From the NCBI GenBank assembly GCA_965153455.1, contig OZ234494.1:13516001-13580000 (forward strand): a stretch of 64,000 nt of DNA, in the 5' to 3' direction. Made by a program: the position numbers and the translations under genes. The notes beneath the pieces are model-generated. The model made no database searches and was not told the DNA's origin. It saw only the letters and a list, made by a program, of their open reading frames with translations. The DNA is from Sphagnum compactum (taxonomy: Eukaryota; Bryophyta; Sphagnopsida; Sphagnales). The stretch's first letter is position 1; the number at the start of each line of letters is the position of its first letter. Positions 38,110 to 49,136 of this stretch are shown in pieces.

Positions 38110-38500
38110 CATGCACTAAATACATACACACCCAATTTGAAGAAACTGAGAAAAAATGAGGTAAAACACACTACCATATGTAGTATGTACATAAGACCTA
38201 ATTTGACGGAACTGAAAAAAAGTGGTAATATGTACTTACATACATTATCCCAATTTGTATGCAACGGCGAAAAGAAGTAAAACACCAAGAAGTAAAGCAC
38301 ACTTCGTACATAGACTCAATTTGATGGAACTGAACAACCAAGGGAAAACATGTCGGGTAACTCCCTTTGGAGTGCAGAGTCCCCATAATAACTGCCCTTG
38401 GTTCCTGCCTCAGGGGTGATTATTTCAGGAACTCTGTGCTTGATAGGAGTTCACCACCCTACACATCAACCCAATGCTATGGAACTGAAGAGAGCCCTAA
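38110..38500 (+). repeat. Diverged minisatellite, about 60-bp spacing
   Basis: A motif of the form CCAATTTGAnGnAACTGA recurs at about 38130, 38197, 38250 (diverged), 38310 and, more diverged, 38468. It is often followed by AAAAA..GGTAAAACACAC-like sequence. Spacing is about 55-67 bp for the first four copies. Confidence 0.65.
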
Positions 38501-39760
38501 GAGAACAAGCACTCAAGTTAAGTACATCACAATTGATGAAACTAACACCAACCCATTCTTGCTTCTTTAAGACTTAGAATTAACAGCACTTGAGAGCTTA
38601 GCCATTAATCCCATGAACTATCTCCCTGCAGCTTAGTATTAATCCATTGAACTATCCTTACCAGAAGTAGAGTACTTCCCCCAACTATATATAAATGATA
38701 GCTGTATAAAATTCCACCCTTCATACCACTGACTTATGACATGTCCATCCAATGTTTGAGAACCAAAAATGCTCATCTCATATCTTCCAATTTGGTTTAT
38801 CATCATCAGTTCCCTCAAGAATTGAGAATTTGAGCTGCAGGAGTTGTACATATCAAAGTTCAAATCATTAATAAATCCTGTTTTTGGTTACTTTAAAATA
38901 CACCAAGTATGAAGGTGGTGGGTGCCCGGGGGTTTCTGGGGCTGAACCATTGCATTCAGGTTAGAAATAATTGTGTTGATGCAAAACATGAAGAGTCTGG
39001 CGATAGATTTTTGTGCCAGATAAGTAGTGATTGTCTGATTTGGGTACCCAAGTAGGTTGGAAAAAGAAAACTGGGTACGAACAAAAACTGTTCCCAGCTA
39101 TGTACTTCCCTCCCTTTCACATAAAGATCATTTGTCAGAGTGGTAGAGAAAACCAGAAGCTCTTTAAAAAACAATGTTGAGTGATTGGAGTCTGAAGGTC
39201 AGAGCAATAACAATCAATTGCTGGGGTGTTTGTTTGGAGGAGGGAAAAAAACACACACATACACACATACATACACAAATATCAAGCCTCAAGGGAGTCC
39301 AATTAAAATGATTGATTGATTCAAGCACAACTCATGAGACAGGTGAAGAAGAGTAGATAGTTGAAAGATTACAAGGAGTAGCAGTTGAGGATCTATTAAA
39401 AGATTACTCAATTCCTGCTTGTGCATCTGCAGTTAACTGGCAGTGTGGCATACATAATAGGTTTGCTATAGTGTAATGAACTACTACTGCCTGTTTGCTC
39501 CTCCCCAAAAATAGTGGGTACTTTGGAGTTTTGCTCAATTTTGAGATATCACCACCCCTTGATTCTCAGTTTTCAACCCTACTACCATAGTGAGTTCATA
39601 TTTCAGGGGCAGACTAGTTGACACCAAAGTCAGGGCAGCAACTGAACTGCACTCACACACACACACACACACTCTCTCTCTCACCCACAAAACAAAAACA
39701 AAAGTGAAAAAACCATAAATAAGCAAGCAGCTCATCATTAGTATGGCTCCTTTTACTCTT

Positions 39761-42700
39761 TAATGGCAACTTCAAACAAAATCATGAGAAACAATACAAC
39801 CATGTAGGTGACTTAACATGGTTATGGTCATGAAATGAAAAACCAGCCTAGGGAGTGTAACAATTAGGTTCTGGAATTCTGTCAAGTTTTGTAGGGTTTT
39901 GATGTACATGATTTTTCTCCTACTACACAAATAGATTCTACTAGTAGTAATAATATTGATAACTTAACGTGAAAGCACAAAGATGAAATTGAAGAGCATG
40001 AAACTAAAGTATTTGTTGTTAAGGATCTTCATTCATTTTTGGGGAATTTGGCCACATCATTTTTTAATCAAGTTTTTTTAATCATATATGCTATGGTATA
40101 AGCGATGGGTCCCAATTGACTATGGAATCATGTAGTTATGTGTGTCACATACAACTACAATTGCAGTCAAAGATGTAGTCATTTCATTCATGGCTTTGAT
40201 AAACAATCATCGTAAATTCAATGAGATAGAGATCATTGATGTTTTGTGTCCTGTTCCATATGACACATATGATGGTGTAATCGGTGAAGGCATGGTAAAA
40301 TATACCAAAAAAATTGATTGTCCAAAATTGAGTTTTAAAATGAAACAATTTTTGACATAAACACAAGAAAATAAATTTCAAATTTATTTGAAGCTCATTA
40401 TGTGTTCCATTGAGTTTATGATATGTTAAATAAAAATTTGAAAAACTTGAGTATGATAAAAGTAGGTAACAAGTACATTTCAAATTGATTAATCAATGTA
40501 TAGTGTTCAAACTTATTCATTAAGAAATTTAATGAAATACATATGTACCAAATTAAAGATCATTGTATATTCAAATATGTCATTAAATAATTTTGATTTC
40601 TTTTTTTCTAGAACATATTTGACACATACTTGAAACAAAAGTTACCCCTTAAAAAATGTCAAAATCAGTTACATTTAGAGAAGCCTAAAACATATTCTTA
40701 CAATTTGAAAATTTGAAAATTAATACACAATAGTAGGAAGTATCTTGTCTTTGATCATTCAAATAAAAACATTGAATACATAATAATTTAATGAGGGGTT
40801 TTGTTGTTACTTTTTGTCAACTTTAACCTAGATGCCAAAATGTGGGGTTTATGACTATGGAAAACAAATACATTCGTAATCATTTGAGATATATCTAACT
40901 ACATGATTATCTATAGCCAACTTAACTATATCTAAGTTGGCCAAAGTAGCTCCATTGAGGAAGTAAACTAATTAGACACTCTTTAAAGTAACTAGGCTAC
41001 TTTAGGCTACTATAGGCCATTATAAAATAATAAAATTGTTACTCTTGTGGCTACTCTATGCTACCTAAGCTATCTTCAAATACTCTATACTAGTTTTTTG
41101 ATTACTAATAAACCATTATAAAATCCTTAAGCAATTAGGCTACTTTAGGCCCTATTCATGTAGGCTACACTAAGCCACTACAGGTTATTACTATGCCACG
41201 CTAGGTTACCTTAGGCTATTTCTAGGTTATTATAGGCTATCGTAGGTTACTTCTAGGCCACTACTAAGTTATTCTAAGCTACTACTAAGCTATTTTATCA
41301 ATTTGTAAATTAATACCTACCATTTTTTTTCCAATTCATAAAACTAATTAACTACAACTATTAGTCATGACTAATGATTATTAATTATGAAGACTAATCA
41401 TGTAGTTAGAAGGTGCATTTATAATCAATCTACCACAATAGTCCAACCATGACTTAGCTATGACATGTGTTTTATGTCTTAAGGCAAAATGAACATTCTA
41501 AGATGATAAACAATGAAGGGTGGATATGTATCGTTTGTACATCAACTAATAAACACAACAATGGTTGATAAAAATTAATTGAACAAACTTTGAATGTCCT
41601 ATTAAAATATTTAAATCAATAAGGAATGCAAACCTTCAAGACATTTCTAGAATGATATTCTTTCATTTAGAATGTCAAAGTTATATTAAAAACATCAAAT
41701 AACATCATCTTTTGTATCCATATTTCTCATACTTCATTCCAAATGTTTGATATAGAACCTAATTAATAAAAATAATAATATGACCATCCTTATTAATGCA
41801 ATATTTTTTATAAAAATTGAAGATTCTAATATCAATTGCACAAAAATGGTGCTCTATAATATTAAAATTTTATGCCATCAAGTATTTTATTTGTGGTTAA
41901 TATATGAAACAATTTGAACAAATATTACAAAACATGTTTTAACTATCAAAATTATTATTTTTAAAACCATATTGATTTTAGTTTGTATGCTCCTATCTAA
42001 AGAAACAATAGAAATGACATAATTTGTAAGTTATACAAGTCATAACAATCAACCAATCAATGTTGAGGTTTAGGATGTTTTTGTAATGAAATAGTCCTTT
42101 TCATGTGTACCCCAACTGTCAATGCACAATATAATTATATGACATTAGTTGCATAAATGACATTCGTTAGTGGCATATTACATGCATGATTAAGTTTGAA
42201 ACATGTCCAAACATAATAAAAGGAACTGGAAGCAACCATTAGATAGTTCTTGAATAAACATAATTAGTTGTTGTAAGACCAAATTGGTCCAACATTAAGG
42301 TGATGTTAAACAATAGTGCTTAGACAATGTTTTACACTATTTCGTAGTGTTAAAGTGCAATGCTCACAACTTTAAAACATGTTGAAAAAAAATTATATTC
42401 ATTGGACTACTTTCAAACACATTTAAATGTTAAATCGATATTTTTAAAAGGGTGTAACATACAATTTTAACAATATTTTGATTTATGAGATTTCCATACA
42501 TTTAAAGAAAATTTGACTAGTTACACTCAAGGTGGCTCCTTTTATTGTGATTGCACCAAAACATAGTTGCAAAAATATCCAATCATAACACCATGGTTTA
42601 GATGTAATGTCAAATTGTATATTTTATTTTCCCCACACAGTGTAGTGGCTTCTTAAAGATGATGAAATGAGCTTTGTGTTAAGGTTTTGGGGAAAGTTTT
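39761..42700. other. AT-rich intergenic DNA
   Basis: No gene recognised. 40950-41300 is a degenerate repeat of AGGCTACT/TAGGCTA-like words (for example CTAGGCTACTTTAGGCTAC). The remainder is very AT-rich. Confidence 0.5.
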
Positions 42701-42739
42701 CAACATGTGATTTTAGGTGGACTAACAATTTTCTATGAA

Positions 42740-43240
42740 AAATACAAGGGTGATGAATGGAGAATTCATGGGTCCACTATGTGTATTCTATGTGCATTTT
42801 GTCATCTTTGTGTGGTTTGGACGTATTGGTCATCTATTTTGTATCTTATGTTTATCTTCTATGTATATGGTGTGCCTTTTATCACATGTGTGTCACATGT
42901 GTCTTCTATCTTGTTTTCTTTTGTGTTTTGGGTGTCTTGTGCCTTAGGTTTTCCTGGTGTCTTTTGTTGGAAATGTCACTTGTGTTTGGTGTCGTCTATG
43001 TGTATGTATTAGCTATGTGTTTTCTATGGGTTTTGTGTCTTACATTTTGTTTTTCATGTGTCATGTGTTTAATGTCTTCTATGTGTTAAGGGTCCTATGT
43101 TCAAGCTATGGGTTTTCAATTTTCTATGTGTCTTGTCTCTCAAGATTATGTCTTCTCTTTGTATTGTGTATTTTATGCGGCAAAAGAAGTTTGTGTGTTT
43201 TTCTTGTTTCCTAATTTGTCTTTGTTCTTCAAATGGAGCT
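42740..43240 (+). repeat. Cryptic T/G/C-rich repeat
   Basis: About 500 bases on the plus strand are strongly depleted in A and built of variants of TGTGTCTTCTATG (for example TGTGCATTTTGTC, TGTGTCACATG, TGTCTTCTATGTG). Overlapping open frames in all three plus frames give Cys, Val, Phe and Leu-rich peptides, which is the expected artefact of this composition and not evidence of a gene. Confidence 0.65.
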
Positions 43241-43688
43241 CTTTTATCCTTGGCACGGATGAATCCATGTTCAATCGAGGATATCTATCCTTATGAATCA
43301 AGGTGACGTTGTGTGAATTGTTGATTCAACTTTGTTTTTAGCGGTTTATTAAGGTTTAAGGCATCTAATTATGGGGATGGAATTTGAAACATAAAGAGGA
43401 TTAGAATCCTACACAAGGAAACCAGTTTTGACAAAATGCCATATCAAATGATTCACAAAGTCGTTAGTTAGTTTTCATTTGGGTTAGGTTTGGAGGAAGT
43501 TATATTTATTCATTTTAACTTGAAGGGCTTGATTTCTCTAGTTTGAATGTGTACCATGATTACATTATTGTAACAAGATGCAAGATCAATGGGGATTTTT
43601 TTTTGATCCCATTAACATTTCATTTCTGAATAACAAAATATTTAAAAAAGACTTTTAAAAAAAAGTTTTGCCTTCAATTATAGGAACT

Positions 43689-43707
43689 GGGTATTTGTCA
43701 AATACCC
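43689..43707. repeat. Short perfect hairpin
   Basis: GGGTATTT (43689-43696) and AAATACCC (43700-43707) form an 8-bp stem with a 3-base loop. It lies about 170 bases upstream of the putative TATA box of the bHLH gene. It may be a palindromic regulatory site or chance. Confidence 0.6.
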
Positions 43708-43868
43708 GGATAGAATATTTGTCAAAGAACCCCCAATGGACCTACTAATATATTTGGTATACCCATCTCGGTTTCTATCAAAGAACCTACTGTTTTCTGA
43801 AACTACTATTGTTATTATTTTTTTAAATATCAAATACCCGCCCCCACACTTGGTCTTTGACTCTTCAC

Positions 43869-43876
43869 TATAAATA
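43869..43876 (+). promoter_or_regulatory. Putative TATA box of the bHLH gene
   Basis: TATAAATA sits in the context CACTATAAATAGACC, a near-consensus plant TATA box. Transcription would start near 43900, giving a leader of about 870 bases before the ATG at 44772. No other equally good TATA box lies between here and the start codon. The start site is inferred. Confidence 0.55.
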
Positions 43877-43899
43877 GACCAGTAGTTCACCCACAGTTT

Positions 43900-44168
43900 A
43901 GCTTTTGCCCAGGTTTAGGGTTTAAAAATGAAGACAAACGCCCAAAGAAGTTACAACCATGGTTAAAAATGGTAGGTATTAACAATTAACACCTGTTTAG
44001 GTTCACCACTAGGTAAGCAGGAAGGTAGGTAGGTACTAGGTACTTACCTACCTACCTACCTACCTACCACTTCTACCTCCTTGCAGCAGCAGGAAGGATC
44101 ATCACATAGATTACAGCAAAGTTCTACACTCAGAGAAGAGAGGGACAAAGAAGAGAGAAAGAGGGAGG

Positions 44169-44204
<36 letters not shown>

Positions 44205-44771
44205 CCCATTCCCTGGGGTTGCAACAACCCCTGGATCTTCTTCCTCCTGTTGCTGCTGCCTGCAGCCCTGGAGCTCTAGAAGAGTTGATACCCATTTAGA
44301 GAACAGATTCAGAGCTTCAGAGAATCTCAAGCTCTGTATCTGTTGCATGGGTTGTAGATAATGTATGATATTTCATTTAACAGCTGCCTCTGCAAAGCTG
44401 CTGGGGGAGGTGAAGAAGAAGAAGAAGAAGAAGAAGAATAAGAAGAATAAGAAAGAAGCTCTCTAGAGCTTGGACATGAGTTGGGTTTTGCAAGTCTGAA
44501 TTTCTATCTAGTTGCAGTTTTTTTTTATAATAGGAAGTGAAGTACTCATGATGTTGTAGTAGTGATCATATTCTTGGTCCTGAGAGCACTAGCGGTTTTT
44601 GGGTTTGTCATGATGATCTGCAGAGGTATTTCTCAATTGTAGCTAGCTAGGTACTTTGGTTGAAGAGAGAATCGAGAGTTTTGTGGCGAGCTTTTTGTAG
44701 CATTCATTCTAGTTTGGAGTTGTGGTTTTGGGTTTGCAGCATCTGTGAAGACTTGCAAGAAGTAATTCTTC
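43900..44771 (+). other. Probable long 5' leader of the bHLH gene
   Basis: The stretch holds (GA)n at 44173-44202, (GAA)n at about 44412-44440, an AGGT/ACCT palindromic tract, and a short upstream open frame at 43928-43966 (MKTNAQRSYNHG then stop). Such purine tracts are common in plant leaders. Upstream frames may reduce translation of the main frame. An intron within the leader cannot be excluded. Confidence 0.5.
44024..44068. repeat. AGGT/ACCT palindromic microsatellite
   Basis: GGTAGGTAGGTA on the left is the reverse complement of the TACCTACCTACC units on the right, with CTAGGTACT between. The tract can fold into a long hairpin and lies within the presumed leader of the bHLH gene. Confidence 0.85.
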
Positions 44772-47700
44772 ATGATGGCGTATATGGGTGCGGCTGTGGC
44801 GTCAGAGCTGCCTTCTTCTTCTGCATATACCACGCTGCAGCAGCAGCTTCAACGCAGCATTAGCATTCCGGCGTCGACATACTCTTCGTCGGCGATGTCG
44901 ATTTTGCAGCTGACTGAGTCGCCTGCTGCTGCTGCTGCCAACTCGTCGTTGGCGTCGTTCTCCGACAAGTTTCTGCTGGATTCTTCGTGTCAGGATTCTC
45001 CATATAGACCTCATGGGTCACATGCCACTGTAACGAGCGCCTGCTCCAGTTACCAATCTGATGGGTCGGCCGCGCTCTCGGGCTGGCAAGCGCTGGACAA
45101 TGTGCAGCAGCAGCAATTGGCTAACATTGCGGCGCAGACGTCGCCGCCGCCCCCAGCTGCTGTAAGTTTGCAACACGCTGTTGCTGGGTCCAGCAGCTGT
45201 TCGTCTTCCGAGATTCTGGGTTCCACAATGATGAGCAGCGACTGGCAGCAGCTGTTGGATTCCAGCTGCAACAGGTTCAGAATTAGTTCCGGCATTGAAG
45301 GTTTTGCCGCTACTACACCGGGAGGACACAGTAACCGATTAGGTGGCGGCAATTCTGCAGTGAGGACGGCCGGCGGTCGGAGAGGAGGAGGAGGAACAAC
45401 GGCGGGGGCTGGGCACTCCAGCTGCATAGACTCGAAGCTGCTGAACTTGAGCACAGCGCCTCGCAGGCCATGGAGCTCGCTGGAGAAGGCATCATGCGGT
45501 ATCAGCGTGGAGCCGACGAAAGGAGCTCTGGCGCTGCAAGGAGTTGGGCTAGCGACCTCGCATTGCTTGGAACAATTCTCCTCGGATCCCGCTTTCGCTG
45601 AGCGAGCTGCAAAATTCTCATCTTTCAGCAACAACGTTGGCAAGTACAGCTTGCAGATCCCGCAACCCTTGCCGTTCGTGACTTCAGCTTCCGATCACAG
45701 TAGTGGCAAGTCGCGTCATGCGCCGCGCGTCGGGAGCTGCAGCGCTCCGTCGAGAGCAGCTGCGCCGCAACTTGCAGACTCAGAAAGCTGCAAAATCTCT
45801 TCGAGATCATCATGTCCAGCTGCTGTTGCTGCTGCTTCAGGTACTGCCAAGATCATCAACCTGCAGACCGCCTGCACCAGCAGCTCGTTGTCGCAAAAAC
45901 TTGAAACGGCAAACGACCCAATGCAACAGGACACACAGACGGAAACAGATCAACCACGAGACACCCAAGACCCGGATCGACAACTCGCGCCTCTGCTGGT
46001 GGCAGCTACTGATCATCATCAGGACTCAGCGCCGGTGCAGAAGCCGGAACTAATCATCCCGCCCCTGCAACAACAGCAGCAGCTGGAAGAGCTGGAAACC
46101 ACCGGCATTGTCGAGGCAGCAACAGACAGCGATATGATAGATGTGAAAGAATTAGCAGCTGGACACGCCGGGCCGACACAGGAAGCTGATTTCTCCAGCA
46201 CGTCAGAGCAAGCTACTTGCACCACTAGAGCTGAATCAAGCGACGACACAGCCCGGAACAAGAGGAAAAAACAGCTTCATTCCGAGACTGTGAAAGATCA
46301 GAGCCATACAACAGCTGCATACTTTACAGAATCAAAGGTACTTACTACCTGGAGTAATCCAAACCTGGAGCTAGCTAGCTAGCTGAGTACTTGAGACTTG
46401 TACTAGTGCAAGCTGCATTCTTGGTACTATTTTCTCGCTAAATTCAAGCGGATCATGAAATTTGTTTTGTACTTTTGGTTTGAGAATTGTGTGTTGATGC
46501 AGCTGCAGCAGCAGGTAGATGATTCTGCAAGTGATCAGGATTCAAGAGCCAAGCGGTTGAAGGAAAGGCGGCACGCCGCGGCACTAGAAATTCATAGAGA
46601 AGACACCACGACGATGACCACCACCACCACCACCAAGTCGGCGACGTTCAAGGACATACTGGCATCAGAACGAAGCTCCAGTGAGAACTCAGGAGACGAG
46701 TCTCTCAGTCCTGGCAGTACGAGGGTCGCTGGTAACAAGAACAAGAAGAACAAGCAGCAGCACGGGACTCTACACCCGTCCACGATGAAGAACAAAGTGA
46801 AGGTACTGCAACAACAACCACCTTGCAGTGAACCCACCACGTCCTGCAAGCAGGACTACGTTCACGTGCGTGCGCGAAGAGGTCAAGCCACTGATAGCCA
46901 TTCTCTGGCTGAAAGGGTGAGAGAGTTCCCAATGCTTCTTTTTTACTTGGACCCCAATTGTACTAGTTTTCTTTTGGCACTTACAACATTTACAGGGGAA
47001 AGACACTTAAAGGACTCATTGTAGTCTTCATTTGCTCTCACATTTAAGAACTCAATGTGTTCTTTTCTTTGGTCTCACATTTTTAAGGAATGTTTACCAA
47101 GTGAATTATTAGACTATGTATTTGGTCTCTTACATTTTGAGGAATAATGGCTGTGGCACACCCACTTGCTTGCTTGCATAGGTTTTACGACCATAGATTA
47201 TTGATTCTATGAACTGTCTTCTTAACATGACATTTCGTGGATGTTTTGTTTTTTGTGGGGTGCTAGGTTCGAAGGGAGAAAATAAGTGAACGCATGAAGT
47301 ATTTGCAAGACCTTGTTCCCGGTTGCACTAAGGTGAGCAAACCCTCCTTACAGCCTTACAGGATCAACCAATTGATCTGGATTGAGACAAAATTAGGCTA
47401 GGCTAGTACCATTTGTTGTTCCTTTTGTTTCCCAGGCTTGAGATCAATGTGATTCAATCAACTGTGCCAATTGATTGCTACAAGCCCATTTTGGGTTGCC
47501 ACCAAATGGGTGAATCCTTTGAACAATGGTTAATAAAGAGCAGCTCGGAATCTTTCACATTTTGTTTTCTGAACAGTAATCCCGCTTGTGTACAGGTAAC
47601 AGGTAAGGCGGTGATGTTGGATGAGATAATTAATTATGTGCAATCCCTCCAGCAACAAGTTGAGGTAAGTTTACACTATTTTTTTCCAACTCCCCTTCAT

Positions 47701-49136
47701 TTGTTTCCCAGTCCATGTCCTCAATGTTTTTTTTATGAATGACTTTTGTTGAACTATCAAAATGCCAGAACAAACCTTCTGATTCATGATTGCAAATTCA
47801 ATGTGTTTGAATTTTGTTGATCAGACCTTTGGAGACAATAATGGGTTCCAAAATATTCAGTAGCACTCAACACATGGGGGTTCATTATTCCTTCAGGAAC
47901 TTGAGAACTGTGAGAAGAGTAACTAAAAGTTCTCTCTCAAAGCTAATCCTTTTGTTTGTTTGTTATGTTTTTTCATTGCAGTTTTTGTCTATGAAGCTTG
48001 CTTCTGTGAACCCTCCACTAGACTACAACCTGGATACTATTCTTAACAGAGAGGTATTACAGCTTCAACACCATTTCTCTTGTAGCTACTGAAATCTGAG
48101 GAGATGCAAAATAGAATCATCTGCATACTACACTATTTGCAAACAAAACTGGCCCCTGGGTTTATAATAGCAAATTGTCGTTATGAAATTACATTACCCT
48201 GTCTTGAAATCCATGCACGAGACTTCAGGAGACTGAAAATTTAACAGACCACTAAAAGTACCTTAAATCACTTCAAGACACACTTACTTACTTTATAGCA
48301 TATATCATTCGTCACCATTTTTGGCCTGGGCTAATACCGGTTGCTAAGAATATGGGTGCCTATTGTGTTGCCAGTGTCCAAATCTGCAGATGTTGCAATC
48401 TGGGGCATCTTCATTACTAGGGCTAGAGCCAAGCTCAAACTACTGTCTGCATCAGACACCATTAATCCAACAACCCATAACCACGGATCCAGAACATTTC
48501 TCATCCCTTGGAACAATTGATGCTCACCACTTACGCAGAACATTCAGTGCACCTACAAGGTTCCCTTCTGCATCCAGTGTGGATGCATTCGGGGATGACA
48601 CAACTCAGGTAATAATTAGATCTGGTTTTTCTTTTCGCCTTTTCTAAACTCTCTGCAAATGTTAAAGCTCTTACTATCCTAATGTAGAAAGAAATCCATC
48701 AATAGTTTGAAGAACCAATTTAGTAAACCAATTTATTAAACTGTGAAATGTAAAATGCACACATTGGACTGAATGCACATTATTGTGCCTCCAGATTTCA
48801 ACTGGATGGGATGGAGAATTACAGAGTATACTTCAGATGGGTTTTGCCCAAACTGGCCGTGCAACATCATTATTGGACGGCTTTAACAACTGTAAGTCTT
48901 AATATCTTATTCCAGCTCCACTTGCTCCCTGTCTCTCTGTCTCTCTCTCTCTCAGGTTGCTGTAGCTCAGTATATGCAGAATCCTGTCTTGATATTTTTA
49001 CAAATGTATACACAGATAGCTACATAAGTTATCTGAGCATCACCAAAATTGTTTGTGAGTGAGATTGACTCACTGGGAATTTATTTTTTCTGGAACAGGT
49101 CAATTGGCAGCTGGTCACATGAAAGTGGAGTTGTGA
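44772..49136 (+). CDS. bHLH transcription factor, plant subfamily XII type (BEE/CIB/BPE-like)
   Basis: Eight coding exons join in frame with GT-AG introns: 44772-46337, 46503-46916, 47267-47332, 47596-47664, 47982-48053, 48375-48608, 48795-48891, 49099-49136. The product has 851 residues. Residues 1-522 (exon 1) are a low-complexity Ser/Ala/Gln-rich region. Exon 2 adds a Thr run and a Lys-rich stretch, then the basic region [17 protein letters not shown]. Exons 3-5 give [20 protein letters not shown], then [19 protein letters not shown] and [18 protein letters not shown]. The basic region keeps the His-Glu-Arg pattern (H of SHSL, E of LAER, R of VRRE) that contacts E-box DNA in the nucleus, and the helices mediate dimerisation. 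The C-terminal part has [11 protein letters not shown] and ends GHMKVEL, as in subfamily XII. The first ATG of ATGATG was chosen. It is much longer than typical Arabidopsis members (about 250-550 residues), owing to exon 1. The family call is strong. The exact orthologue is not resolved. Confidence 0.93.

Larger units (their letters stand above)
37001..39760. other. Low-copy-looking intergenic DNA, microsatellites
   Basis: No exon series could be assembled. 37010-37140 repeats GAACC/AACCGAA-type words, as does 53240-53420. (GA)n lies at 37695-37714, (AGG)n near 37987-38006, and (CA)n followed by (CT)n at 39654-39682. A G-rich tract and a minisatellite are listed separately. Confidence 0.45.

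Noticed and set aside
42707-43306. Several overlapping Cys/Val/Phe-rich frames that look like membrane proteins
   Set aside because: All three plus frames are open because the sequence is a T/G/C-rich cryptic repeat. There is no family match and no gene context.
44056-44299. Open frames over the (GA)n tract upstream of the bHLH gene
   Set aside because: Arg-Glu or Ser-Leu runs come from the microsatellite. No conserved sequence, and it lies in the presumed leader.
45050-45643. 197-residue open frame on the minus strand
   Set aside because: It is the antisense shadow of the GC-rich, low-complexity bHLH exon 1. It has no domain and no splice context.
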